A DNA stretch of 64,000 nucleotides from G965215225 sp965215225. GTDB taxonomy: Bacteria; Pseudomonadota; Gammaproteobacteria; CBDBNL01; JAAOII01. The translations under genes and the position numbers were made by a program. The notes under the pieces were generated by a model. That model was not told the DNA's origin and made no database searches. It worked only from the letters and a program-made list of their open reading frames with translations. Shown in pieces: positions 54,726-63,618 of the stretch. How positions within the stretch are numbered: position 1 is the stretch's first letter; each line of letters opens with the position of its first letter. Location of the stretch: the NCBI GenBank assembly GCA_965215225.1, contig OZ244039.1, positions 124,001-188,000 of the forward strand, given 5' to 3'.

Positions 54726-56795
54726 CTATTGGTTCAACTCTTGGTTTAGAAGGGACTGGTCTAGTTGAGGTTTGCCATTAACCAAAGACCACAAACCACG
54801 CCATTTAGTAGGACCTATTGGAGTGCAGCGAATGGCAGGATACTCATCCGACTCACCAAAATTCCAAATAAGATTGTCATCTTTTTTTTCATCCGCTTCT
54901 ATGCTCCCACTCTTATCCTTATCACACCAGACCGCCAATGGCTCGTCGGTCGCCCCATCGCCAAATATGTCTTCGTCATCGTCCCAATCATCGTAAATTC
55001 CTGTATAGTCCATTGGCATGCGAAGAGCACTAGTGGTCTGGGGGGTACCATGGTTGCCACTAGTGACACCACTAGTCTCACTGTCCCAATAGGAAGCAAC
55101 TTCAGTCCCGCTTCCCTCTCCAGTCAGCATTTTAGTTTTACTGCCTGAAACCACATAAGAATAAGCAACCTTGCCAGAGAAAGATCCCACCAGACCGCCT
55201 ACAGCATTAACCCCACTCAGATCACCCACAACGACCGATGAAGAATAAATCTGAGCAACAGTACTAGACCCTATCAGACCGCCTACATCATCACCAGTCC
55301 CGCTCACCTCAGCTACTACAACCGAAGAAGAATAAAGCCGAACCGATGTACCAAGCCCCACTAAACCACCTACATTACGACTAGCAACTGGTCCGGTTGC
55401 ACCACTCCCGTTCACCATGTCTGCCACAACCGAAGAAAAATAAATCCGGCTCGATGTACCAGTCCCTACCAAACCTCCTACAGAAACAACACCTTTAATC
55501 TCCCCTATCACAGCCGAAGAAGAAACAATCCGAGCACCTTGCCCCCACCCAACCAGACCACCCACACTAATCCTACCTATCACTCTCTCGCCACGAAGAG
55601 TCAGATTGCGAATCTCTGAATCTGCAGTTATATGCCCAAACAAACCCACACAATCCTCACCTGAACGACTAATACTTAAATCACTAATCGTCCAGCCATT
55701 GCCTTCAAAAGTTCCATTAAAAGCAGCCCCTTGACAGTCATTTGTACCATCATCTGTATCATTTCCCAAGGGCCGCCAGCCGTCACCACTACTATAAGCC
55801 GCAAGACTTATATTATCAACCAACTCATAGCCAGAACAAGAAGTGATGCCGTCATCACCACCACAGCCATCAGTGTTGAGCGCCGCATTCTCGGATGACT
55901 TCATGCCATTGCCATTTAGAGCATAGCGAACCGCATCCAATTCCTCGTGTGTGCCTATCTCTATCAACCCATCGCCATCAACATCTATGTCCGCTCCATC
56001 CATTACTTCATCCCCATCGCAATCAGGATCTAGGACACACCCAGCTGCCTCAGCCTCGTCTCGGACATTATCATTATCATCATCTGTATCCTCACTTGCA
56101 TCTTGGCAACCATCCCCGTCATTGTCGGTCGATGAATTGCTCGTCCAGCCGGTCGCGTGACTGAGAACAAAGGGATCATCGCATTGATCTTCATCATTAT
56201 TAACATCATCTCCATCTAGGTCCTCATCCACACTATCCGCTCGCCCGTCTCCATCTGTATTCAGACCCGAACGAATACCGCCTCTTTCGTGGTCTTCCTT
56301 ATTTTCCCCCCAAATAAAATCTATCTCCACCCTTTGCTGTCTGCCATCACTAAGAGTCCCTATAATCGCAAAAGTCCAGTTAGTTTCAAACGGTACGGTA
56401 AAAACATAACTGCTATCAATAAATTCAATAGTTATGTTAATATTCGGGTCTTCTTTTACCTCTCCGCCGCGACTAGTTGTGGTTGCTGTGATGTTCAAAG
56501 AAACGAACTCGCCAAAGTCCGATTGGTTGCCTATACGAAAACCGCCGGGTATAGGAGCAAAAGTGAGTTCCACCTCAAAAGCGCTGGCAGAACCCCCGCT
56601 GGCAGAACCCCCACTTGAACCGGATCCTCCCCCACCACCAGCACAAGCAGTAAGAACCAAGAGGCTAATTCCAGCTAAGGAAAAAAGAAGTCCCCTTGCC
56701 AGAGAATATGAATGCCTGAACAAGAGAGGTTTCTTAGCAAAAAGATGCTGGAAGGCTGAAAATTCACCCCTATTCAATATAGTGTTGTTTACCAT
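54726..56795 (-). CDS. TSP3/GLUG lipoprotein, 689 residues
   Basis: Lipobox LTAC ends at Cys51, followed by a Gly/Ser linker. FEVELTFAPIPGGFRIGNQ beta-domain (~72-180), a short TSP3 tract (GLNTDGDGRADSVDEDLDGD; ~residues 185-265), the DGLIEIGTHEELDAVRYAL cap, five GLUG units from VGGLVGWGQGARIVSSS to the closing KVAYSYVVSG, and the tail WNFGESDEYPAIRC ... LLNQELNQ. It is the smallest relative with the full layout and looks intact. One GLUG unit is unusual (RIYFSSVVADMVNGSGATG). A TATAAT lies eight bases ahead of the ATG. Confidence 0.87.
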   Translation of the reverse strand: MVNNTILNRGEFSAFQHLFAKKPLLFRHSYSLARGLLFSLAGISLLVLTACAGGGGGSGSSGGSASGGSASAFEVELTFAPIPGGFRIGNQSDFGEFVSLNITATTTSRGGEVKEDPNINITIEFIDSSYVFTVPFETNWTFAIIGTLSDGRQQRVEIDFIWGENKEDHERGGIRSGLNTDGDGRADSVDEDLDGDDVNNDEDQCDDPFVLSHATGWTSNSSTDNDGDGCQDASEDTDDDNDNVRDEAEAAGCVLDPDCDGDEVMDGADIDVDGDGLIEIGTHEELDAVRYALNGNGMKSSENAALNTDGCGGDDGITSCSGYELVDNISLAAYSSGDGWRPLGNDTDDGTNDCQGAAFNGTFEGNGWTISDLSISRSGEDCVGLFGHITADSEIRNLTLRGERVIGRISVGGLVGWGQGARIVSSSAVIGEIKGVVSVGGLVGTGTSSRIYFSSVVADMVNGSGATGPVASRNVGGLVGLGTSVRLYSSSVVVAEVSGTGDDVGGLIGSSTVAQIYSSSVVVGDLSGVNAVGGLVGSFSGKVAYSYVVSGSKTKMLTGEGSGTEVASYWDSETSGVTSGNHGTPQTTSALRMPMDYTGIYDDWDDDEDIFGDGATDEPLAVWCDKDKSGSIEADEKKDDNLIWNFGESDEYPAIRCTPIGPTKWRGLWSLVNGKPQLDQSLLNQELNQ

Positions 56796-56803
56796 AATGC
56801 TTT

Positions 56804-56809
56804 ATTATA
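56804..56809 (-). promoter_or_regulatory. Candidate -10 box close to the lipoprotein ATG
   Basis: TATAAT eight bases ahead of the ATG at 56795 on the minus strand. The same spacing class is seen at the permease array and at 52139. Confidence 0.4.
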
Positions 56810-57096
56810 CCTGACTAATAGCAAAGTTAATAATAAAAATCCGTTGAAAGAACTTAAATTTACCGAGCATAGTGCCTTAATTATAGCTGCTTAGGTTGGC
56901 TTAGATTGATAAGCCTTTGAAGCATTCTCCATTTTTCTCATTAAGGTGGATTATGACCGATTGATTAGCAATATTAAACAAAACATACAAAAAATCTGCA
57001 TTAAAGAAGAACAACAACAATGCGCAGCACTCCCAAAGATGCTTTTATGAGTTAGAACAAACGGATTAATCAAAGATTTCATAGTCATAATTTTTC
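56810..57096. other. Intergenic region, nothing clear
   Basis: Only weak features. A CCTTTGAAGCATTCTCCATT stretch near 56909 is shared in altered form with 54535 and 50315, and may be a dispersed element near lipoprotein genes. No gene seen. Confidence 0.4.
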
Positions 57097-58215
57097 CTAG
57101 CCTATGGTTTGTTGATAAATTCGCATAAGGTTGCCTCCTAAGAATTTGCATATGTCCTTCTTTTTATAGCCGCGCTCCAGCATCTCATAGGTAATCAGTG
57201 GTAGGCTCTCTATGGGTCTCAATTCGTCCATAATGATACCTGCCTCTGGTATGCCTGTTTGTATTCCCTCGATGGAGCCGGGATGAGGACTCCAGCAATT
57301 AAATATATTGCGTACAGTATCAAACTCATCCACATCTGGGCCAAGAAAGAGGTGATCCATTGAGCCGACCAAATCTGCCACATAGTCGATATGATCGATC
57401 AGATCACCGATGGTGGCATTGTTCTTATTCATTGCGCCGCGGCGAATATATTCTTTGAGAAAGCAGAGCCCCATTGCCCCGCCAGTTGATGCCAGAGCCT
57501 TGATGCGCTCGTCCTTAAGATTGCGCGGATGAGAAGAAATGGCATAGACATTGCTATGGCTATCTATTATCGGCTTGGTGGCTACCTCTAGGGTATCGTA
57601 AAACACCCTATCGGTCATCTGGCAGCTATCCACCAGCATACCCAAGCGCTCCATCTCCCCGATGACCTGAACGCCAAAGTTGGTTAGGCCCGCATTGGCG
57701 CGCGCCTCACCAGTCCCATCCGCCACCATGGTGCGACCAGAAGAGACCAGATCCACCGTCCTTAGTCCTAACCTATATAGAGTGCGCAATAAAGACAGGT
57801 TAAGCTCTTGAGAGTTGCCATCCATTGCCCGACTGGATTCCACCTTCAACATCACCGCAATTAGGCCTGCCTTCACCGTCTGCTTTATGTCCGCCACCGA
57901 CCGACAAATGCGAAAGCTCTTAGCCGTCTTCTCTTCCTCAACCAGCATATCTATTTGAGTCAACATCCCCCAGAGAATATGGTCGGTCATATAAGCAAGG
58001 CAAGGGGAGTTTGCCCCCACCACCAGCTCGACAACATTCACGCCACCAGCCCGTAACCTTGGCGCCCAATAGTTATCAAATATGTCCCGCTCGCCACGGT
58101 CGTGGCGGCGAAAATAGTCCATCATCAGTTGATTATGTCCTTCTATCACCAATGCCTCCTTATGAAGAGCAGTCGCCTCGGTATAGATATCCTGAATATC
58201 CTTAGCCTCTGTCAT
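57097..58215 (-). CDS. M19 (renal dipeptidase-like) metallopeptidase, divergent
   Basis: 372 residues. Matches to the membrane dipeptidase fold: IEGHNQLMMDY (~25-35) where active enzymes have DGHND; MVDGTGEAR-type and LGMLVDSCQM in place of LxDLSH; PIIDSHSNVYAISSHPRNLKDERI, which keeps the SHS...HPRN signature; and DHLFLGPDVDEFD in place of a GSDFDG site. The first metal ligand pair HxD is HNQ here and the bridging positions are altered, so classical dipeptidase activity is uncertain. The start overlaps the stop of the preceding gene (ATGA), so it is translationally coupled. It may act on cyclic or acylated compounds brought in by the adjoining ABC importer. Confidence 0.72.
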   Translation of the reverse strand: MTEAKDIQDIYTEATALHKEALVIEGHNQLMMDYFRRHDRGERDIFDNYWAPRLRAGGVNVVELVVGANSPCLAYMTDHILWGMLTQIDMLVEEEKTAKSFRICRSVADIKQTVKAGLIAVMLKVESSRAMDGNSQELNLSLLRTLYRLGLRTVDLVSSGRTMVADGTGEARANAGLTNFGVQVIGEMERLGMLVDSCQMTDRVFYDTLEVATKPIIDSHSNVYAISSHPRNLKDERIKALASTGGAMGLCFLKEYIRRGAMNKNNATIGDLIDHIDYVADLVGSMDHLFLGPDVDEFDTVRNIFNCWSPHPGSIEGIQTGIPEAGIIMDELRPIESLPLITYEMLERGYKKKDICKFLGGNLMRIYQQTIG

Positions 58216-59255
58216 AGTATCTGCTGGTAAAGACGGCGAAGATTGCCGCCCATGATGGCTTGAATTTGCTCATCCTTATAGTTTTTTTGCCCCAATCTAT
58301 CAGCTATGACTACTAGGTTCTGCCAGCTATCAAGCCCTATGCCATAGTCATTGGCGCGCTCGGTGAAGGTCAGACCATTCACCAGGCCTGGATGGCGCTC
58401 ATAGCGGGTCGGGGTTTTGGAGGCCAGCCCCGCAATGTCCCCTCCCAAGCCCACACAGTCTATTCCTCCTATCTCAGCAAGGTGTTCTATGTGAGCGATT
58501 AGATCTTCGGCGCCCGGTGACAACTTGTCCTTCGCCAATAGATCAGCGTAAAAGCTAAGCCCTATGACTCCTTTGGTGGCGGCTATTTGTTTGATGCGCT
58601 CGTCGGTGAGATTGAGTGGGTGAGAAGAAAGGGCGGCGCAGTTGGCGCGGCTATTCAGCAATGGGGATTGAGTCAGTTTCATTATATGAGCAAACCCCTC
58701 ATCATTAATGGCGGCTGTATCTATCAGCATTCCCAAGCGATCCATCTCAGCAATCACCTCTTCGCCAAAATAGCTCAGCTGCCCCTTGGTGCGCGCCTCA
58801 GCCACTCCATCCGCCAAGCGATTACGACCATAGCCAGCTATCTGCACCACGCGAACCCCTAAGCGATGGAAAAGACGTAAGTTGGAGAGAACATTGAGAT
58901 TTGGTTTGCCTTCCAAGGGGCGTCCGCCACCTAAGCAAAGGACCAGCGCCACCTGATTGTTCTGCTGTGCTTCTTCCAGCTGCTTCTTGGTAGTTGCAAT
59001 GACGAAATGCTCACTCCCTTGTTCTTGTTGATAAAGGCACATATCCAAATTATTCATCGCATTCCAAAAGTAGTTCTCCGATGCAGCGTTAATTACGCGC
59101 GGTACCCAATCACCGCCCAGATCCAACTGAACCAGATCTATGCCTGCCTGCAATAAGGGCAAGGCAAGATAGTTGTCAAGAGCTTTTGTTGCGCATGAAT
59201 AGTATGAAGTGAGTGCCTGCTCGGGGAAATGGACATGGGAGAGAGCTCTAGTCAT
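58212..59255 (-). CDS. M19-like protein lacking metal ligands
   Basis: 347 residues and a paralogue of the next gene (shared LGVRVVQIAGYGRNRLADGV, AEMDRLGMLIDTA, LNSRANCAALSSHPLNLTDERI, CVGLGGDIAG and GGNLRRLYQQ). The N-terminal HxD motif is absent, SHS has become SRA, and the GSDFDG site is GGDIAG. It is therefore probably an inactive partner or a subunit with another role. It begins 26 nt after the ABC ATPase ends, with GGGGAAG before its ATG, and overlaps the next gene by 4 nt. Confidence 0.7.
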   Translation of the reverse strand: MTRALSHVHFPEQALTSYYSCATKALDNYLALPLLQAGIDLVQLDLGGDWVPRVINAASENYFWNAMNNLDMCLYQQEQGSEHFVIATTKKQLEEAQQNNQVALVLCLGGGRPLEGKPNLNVLSNLRLFHRLGVRVVQIAGYGRNRLADGVAEARTKGQLSYFGEEVIAEMDRLGMLIDTAAINDEGFAHIMKLTQSPLLNSRANCAALSSHPLNLTDERIKQIAATKGVIGLSFYADLLAKDKLSPGAEDLIAHIEHLAEIGGIDCVGLGGDIAGLASKTPTRYERHPGLVNGLTFTERANDYGIGLDSWQNLVVIADRLGQKNYKDEQIQAIMGGNLRRLYQQIL

Positions 59256-59280
59256 AGCAATCTTCCCCTATTAATCTCTC

Positions 59281-60348
59281 TTACTGAGACCGAATGCGCT
59301 TGCCACTACTGGCATCAAAGTAATAAAGACGCTCCTCATTTACTTGGCATGCAATTTGGTCGCCTATAGCACCATTGAAATCCTTAGCAGCTCGCGCAAT
59401 GACTGTGGTCTGCTCGGTTTTGATAGTGACAAGAGAGGACTCCCCGAGCAGCTCAACCGAATAGATGCTCCCCTTGATAGAGCCACCTCTATTTGTCGGA
59501 TGGATATCTTCTGCTCTGATACCCATTATTATTTTTCCCTCCTTAATATAGCTGGAAATATATTTTGGCACTGGCAAGCTCATGATATCATTGGTGAAAT
59601 GCTGTTTCTCGATTCCACCCTTGACGAGATTCATAGCCGGCGAACCAATAAAGCCGGCAACAAACAGATTCTCTGGGTCATCATAGATTTCCTTAGGTGT
59701 TCCTAATTGGCGGATGACACCTTTTTCCATCACCGCAACTCTATCTGCGAGAGTCATGGCTTCTATCTGGTCGTGAGTAACAAACACAGTGGTCGTCTGA
59801 AGACTATGTTGGAGATGTTTGAGCTCTGCCCTCATGGTTACCCTGAGCTGAGCGTCCAAATTGGATAGGGGCTCATCCATCAAAAAACAGTTGGGCTCTC
59901 TCACTATGGCACGAGCCAATGCCACTCGCTGTCGCTGACCACCAGATAGTGCTCGCGGGCGTCTATCAAGGAAGTCTTCCATCTCCACCATACGCGCCGC
60001 CTTCAACACTCTTTCCTTATGTTCAGAAGTCGGTAGCTTACGCACCTTGAGCGGAAAGCAGATGTTGTCATAAACAGAAAGATGCGCATAGAGACCATAG
60101 GACTGAAAAACCATCGCCACATCTCGGTCTTTTGGCTCTAGCCTATTCACCATCCTATCGCCAATCCAGACCTCGCCGGCCGTAGGGACTTCTAGGCCAG
60201 CTATCATCCGCATGGTTGTTGTCTTGCCACAGCCAGAAGGGCCCAAGAGCACCAAAAACTCCTTGTCCTTTATCTCAAGACTAATGTTGCGCGCGCCATA
60301 GAAGCCGCGCCACTCTTTAGTAAGATTCTTTAATTCAATTCTTGCCAT
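59281..60348 (-). CDS. ABC transporter ATP-binding protein (MalK/UgpC type)
   Basis: 355 residues. Walker A GPSGCGKTT (~36-44), Q-loop MVFQSYGLYAHLSV, signature LSGGQRQRVALARA (~134), Walker B CFLMDEPLSNLD and H-loop FVTHDQIEA; a carboxy-terminal TOBE-type regulatory domain (~240-355, IRAEDIHP, YSVELLGESS). This is the import class for sugars, polyols and glycerol-3-phosphate-like compounds. A ribosome site (GGAG) lies 6 nt before ATG. It is downstream of two permeases in the same direction. The substrate-binding protein is not in this window. Confidence 0.92.
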   Translation of the reverse strand: MARIELKNLTKEWRGFYGARNISLEIKDKEFLVLLGPSGCGKTTTMRMIAGLEVPTAGEVWIGDRMVNRLEPKDRDVAMVFQSYGLYAHLSVYDNICFPLKVRKLPTSEHKERVLKAARMVEMEDFLDRRPRALSGGQRQRVALARAIVREPNCFLMDEPLSNLDAQLRVTMRAELKHLQHSLQTTTVFVTHDQIEAMTLADRVAVMEKGVIRQLGTPKEIYDDPENLFVAGFIGSPAMNLVKGGIEKQHFTNDIMSLPVPKYISSYIKEGKIIMGIRAEDIHPTNRGGSIKGSIYSVELLGESSLVTIKTEQTTVIARAAKDFNGAIGDQIACQVNEERLYYFDASSGKRIRSQ

Positions 60349-60372
60349 TTGTTCTCCATGTGATTGATGAGA

Positions 60373-61197
60373 TTAACCCTTAACTGCCCCCTGCACCAAA
60401 CCAGATACTACCTGCTTCTGAAAGAACAGCACTACTAGGACTATGGGTAGAGTGATGGAAATTGACCCGGCCGCCGAAATAGACCAGTAGTTGATGTCTT
60501 CGGCGCCGAACTGAGAGATTGCCACTGGCATGGTGGCGGCATCAGTTGCGGTCAGAATGAGTGGCATTAAGAATTCATTATATGCCAGCAGAAAAGTAAA
60601 TAGGGCGGTAGAAATAACCCCTGGCCACATGACTGGCACTATGGCTTTAAGAAAAGCCTTTAGCCGACTACAGCCATCCACCATTGCGGATTCCTCCAAA
60701 TCCTTTGGAATAGTCATAAAGAAAGAGCGCAACATCCAAATGGTAAATGGCTGGTTGATGGCAACCATAACGAGAATGAGAATGAGATGGGTATCATAAA
60801 GTCCAACCGCGCGCGAGAATTGGAAGAAGGGAATAATAAAGACCATGCGCGGCAGGGCGCGAAAGATTAACGCAAAAAACAGCAGCCAAAAACCTATGCG
60901 CCCGCTATAACGAGCCAAAGCATATCCTGCCAAACAGCCGATTGAAATAGAAATTATCACAGTGCCTATAGTGACAATCATAGAGTTAAGGAAGAAAGAG
61001 AAAAACCCTTCCTCCAACCATAGGGTAGTGTAATGACGGAAAGTCGGCTCAAACAACCAGACAGGCGGATTAGCAAAGGCATCGCGCGGCTCCTTGATAG
61101 AGCTCAAAAAAGTCCATAAGAACGGGAAGACGCAAATGACCATCCAAACCAGCAGCGCAAAATAGATGAACAAGGAAGCGGTGATTCTATCTTTCAT
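60373..61197 (-). CDS. ABC transporter permease (MalG/UgpE type)
   Basis: 274 residues with six predicted helices. The EAA loop that docks the ATPase is EESAMVDGCSRLKAFLKAIVP (~185-205). N-terminal FLWTFLSSIKEP and the FANPPVWLFEPTFRHYTTLW stretch are typical of carbohydrate-type importers. Its ATG overlaps the preceding permease stop (61194-61197), so the subunits are coupled; the ATPase follows 24 nt on. Confidence 0.9.
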   Translation of the reverse strand: MKDRITASLFIYFALLVWMVICVFPFLWTFLSSIKEPRDAFANPPVWLFEPTFRHYTTLWLEEGFFSFFLNSMIVTIGTVIISISIGCLAGYALARYSGRIGFWLLFFALIFRALPRMVFIIPFFQFSRAVGLYDTHLILILVMVAINQPFTIWMLRSFFMTIPKDLEESAMVDGCSRLKAFLKAIVPVMWPGVISTALFTFLLAYNEFLMPLILTATDAATMPVAISQFGAEDINYWSISAAGSISITLPIVLVVLFFQKQVVSGLVQGAVKG

Positions 61198-62051
61198 CTC
61201 TCCTCGGTCTGTTCCTTATAAGTAAGATATAGAAAAGGAATCAGCATCACGAAGATGCCAAGCACTGTCAGAACCGCCACCGCGCTGCCCTTCGCCACCC
61301 CATTTTGCAATACTAGGATACGATAATTGTAGTATTGAAGGCTCTCGGTATTGTGCAACCCCTTAGTCATCACTGCAATAGGGTCAAAAATACGATAGGA
61401 ATCCATCAGGCTGATAATGGTAACAAATATGATAAGTGAGCGAAGATGGGGAATAGTAACATAGAGCAGACACTGCCAGCGGTTAGCGCCATCTACTATG
61501 GCAGCCTCAAGGCTATCCTGTGGCACCGACTGAAGGCCGGCAAAGAACACCACTATAGCAAAAGGGGTCACATGCCATATGCTATGAAGAATGAGAAGGC
61601 TGCGAGCAGCAAACTCAGAGGCAAACCAATGAATCTCTAGCCCAAGATTAGAGAGCAGGTAGGTAACAAAACCATAGTCGCGAAAAAGCCAAGCAAAGAC
61701 CAGGGTGCCAACCACCGGCGTGACTATGAAAGGCAATAAAGAAGAGGAGATGAGCACACCTCGAGCAATGCCATTTTTAACTCGATTGAGACCCAATGCC
61801 ACTGCCAAGCCCAATAGCAGCTGAGCCGGTAAGGTAATGAAAGTATATACAAGAGTAAATTCCAGCGATTGCCAAAATTTCGAGTCGGATAACACAGTGA
61901 TATAATTCTCCCAGCCTACCCAGTGGAGCTGGTCTTCAAAATCATAGCGAAAGAAACCAAGATAGATGGTGATGAATAGGGGCGCTGCCATCAGACCAAA
62001 CATCACTACAATTGACGGCGAACTGAAAAAGAGGAAACTAGATAATCTCAT
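61194..62051 (-). CDS. ABC transporter permease (MalF/UgpA type)
   Basis: 285 residues, six predicted helices. EAA loop LEAAIVDGANRWQCLLYVTIP (~180-200). First gene of the transporter unit. Just before the ATG runs a series of GATTGGAGC-like 9-mers (62052-62115), each containing GGAG, so several ribosome-binding options exist; the closest suitable one is ~11 nt from the ATG. Confidence 0.9.
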   Translation of the reverse strand: MRLSSFLFFSSPSIVVMFGLMAAPLFITIYLGFFRYDFEDQLHWVGWENYITVLSDSKFWQSLEFTLVYTFITLPAQLLLGLAVALGLNRVKNGIARGVLISSSLLPFIVTPVVGTLVFAWLFRDYGFVTYLLSNLGLEIHWFASEFAARSLLILHSIWHVTPFAIVVFFAGLQSVPQDSLEAAIVDGANRWQCLLYVTIPHLRSLIIFVTIISLMDSYRIFDPIAVMTKGLHNTESLQYYNYRILVLQNGVAKGSAVAVLTVLGIFVMLIPFLYLTYKEQTEER

Positions 62052-62115
62052 CTCTCCAATCGCTCCAATCTATCCAATCGCTCCAATCGCTCCAATCTTT
62101 CCAATCTCTCCAATC
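62052..62115 (-). repeat. 9-bp tandem repeats forming a ribosome-site array
   Basis: On the coding strand GATTGGAGC, GATTGGATA, GATTGGAGA and GATTGGAAA follow one another up to the permease ATG. Each GGAG could bind 16S rRNA. Copy change would alter spacing and strength of translation. Confidence 0.65.
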
Positions 62116-62119
62116 TCTA

Positions 62120-62425
62120 AAAGCGGTCATCCCAGCTTGCCGTCTAGCATGCCAATGCTGGCAGAAAAAGGCGAGGCAGCTAGCTAACCTCATTTTTGAA
62201 GGCTATTCTTCCAACCATGGCGTTTTGACAGGCCAAGGCTGGTAAAAAAAAGAGGAAGCTAGCTAACCTCATAAGTAATCATCCGAGCTTGTCTTCCAGC
62301 AGGTCAATGTCATGCTGGCAGAAAAAGGCGAGGCAGCTAGCTAACCTCATTTTTGAAGGCTATTCTTCCAACCATGGCGTTTTGACAGGCCAAGGCTGGT
62401 AAAAAAAAGAGGAAGCTAGCTAACC
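62120..62425 (-). repeat. Two ~155-bp copies carrying the SnoaL gene 3' end
   Basis: Units begin at about 62127 and 62280, with the authentic gene end at 62436. Each copies the last codons of the gene (complement of CAGCAGGTCAATGTCATGCT, coding CQHDIDLLE) and then AAAAAGGCGAGGCAGCTAGC, TATTCTTCCAACCATGGCGT and CTAGCTAACCTCATAAGTAA. No gene seen. The copies contain truncated tails and are not translated in frame. Confidence 0.9.
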
Positions 62426-63556
62426 TCATAAGTAATCATCCCAGCCCTTGCCTTCTAGCAGGTCAATGTCATGCTGGCGGAAAAAATCAATAATATCAAG
62501 CAGAACCCAATTATCCACTATCTTGTCATCAACCACTTCCCAGATATCCATATAGCGCAAGGTGATTCTCTTGTTGTGGCCTGGCAATCCCATAAAGTCT
62601 CCCTTATGGGTAGCAATGACCACACCAGTAGCGGCTGCATACTTGCCATCGGCAATGAAGACATCCATGGTGCCCCCCTTATCTGGGAAAGCATTAAGAA
62701 AAGGCCGCTGCCATCCATCTTGAAAAGCCTTGAGGCTTGGCTTGATGCCCCCGCCAGCCGGCCCTCGCCATTTGGCATCTTCGGTCCAAAAGGCTTCCAT
62801 TCCGTCTATGACGTGGCGATTCAATGCCGCCACCATATCTATCACTACCTGCCTGGTCCTCTGGCCCTGGCCATTGTTGTTGTCCAGCTTGTTCTTAGCT
62901 GCTCTCATAGATGCTTCTGTAGGCGACTCATTTATAGCCGTTTCTTTCGGCGCTCCTGTCGGTGTCTCGCTTATAGGCGGCTCATTTATAGCCGCCTCTG
63001 TGGGCGTCTCGTTTGAACCATTATGCTGTGACCCTTCGCCTAGCTGATCCCAACCCTTGCCTCTTAGCAGGTCAATATTATGCTGGCGAAAAAAATCAAT
63101 GATATCTAGCAATACCCAGTTCTCCGCTATCTTGCCACTCTCAACTCGCCAGAAATCCATATAGCGCAACCGAATAGGGCGATTGTTGCCGGGCAAGCCC
63201 ATAAACTCTCCCTTATGAGTAGCAAACACCTCGCCACTAGCCACCGCATATTCCCCTTCGGCAAAGAAGATGTCCATTGTGGCGCGCTTATCTGGGAAGG
63301 CATTGAGGAAAGGTCTTTGCCAACCATTTTGGAAAGCCTTCAGGCTGGGCTTGGTGCCTGCCCCAGCCGGCCCATACCACTTGGCATCCGATAGCCAAAA
63401 CTTTTCTTGCCCATCAATCGAATGATCATTCAGGGAAGCGACCATATTCTCTATCAGACTTCTGGTCTGCTCGGTCTGCTCGGTCTGTGCCTGCTTCTGT
63501 TCTTCAGTCCGTTTAGTCATTTCTATTCTCCTATCTCTAAATGAAGTCCTCTTCAT
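62426..63556 (-). CDS. Two-domain SnoaL-like (NTF2 fold) protein
   Basis: 376 residues from the first ATG; the ATG at 63520 (MTKRTEEQKQ) is favoured because GGAG lies 8 nt before it, giving 364. It consists of two copies of one ~140-residue SnoaL-type domain: RSLIENMVASLNDHSIDGQE ... GKGWDQLG and RQVVIDMVAALNRHVIDGME ... GKGWDDYL. They share AFPDK, ATHKGxFMGLPG and NWVLLDIIDFFRQH. They are joined by a linker made from repeats of ETPTGAPKETAINESPTEAS. SnoaL-like proteins are small cyclases, isomerases or ligand-binding proteins; the tandem form suggests an intramolecular dimer. It lies upstream of the ABC/M19 genes in the same orientation. Its substrate is not known. Confidence 0.8.
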   Translation of the reverse strand: MKRTSFRDRRIEMTKRTEEQKQAQTEQTEQTRSLIENMVASLNDHSIDGQEKFWLSDAKWYGPAGAGTKPSLKAFQNGWQRPFLNAFPDKRATMDIFFAEGEYAVASGEVFATHKGEFMGLPGNNRPIRLRYMDFWRVESGKIAENWVLLDIIDFFRQHNIDLLRGKGWDQLGEGSQHNGSNETPTEAAINEPPISETPTGAPKETAINESPTEASMRAAKNKLDNNNGQGQRTRQVVIDMVAALNRHVIDGMEAFWTEDAKWRGPAGGGIKPSLKAFQDGWQRPFLNAFPDKGGTMDVFIADGKYAAATGVVIATHKGDFMGLPGHNKRITLRYMDIWEVVDDKIVDNWVLLDIIDFFRQHDIDLLEGKGWDDYL

Positions 63557-63618
63557 TCAATTTAACTAACCTATTTGTTTTATCGCTGTCTTAATTTGAT
63601 TATAATTGGCATATGATT

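Noticed and set aside
56951..57151. 66-residue minus-strand ORF at the end of the M19 gene
   Set aside because: It overlaps the M19 coding end in another frame, with no ribosome site and no recognisable pattern.
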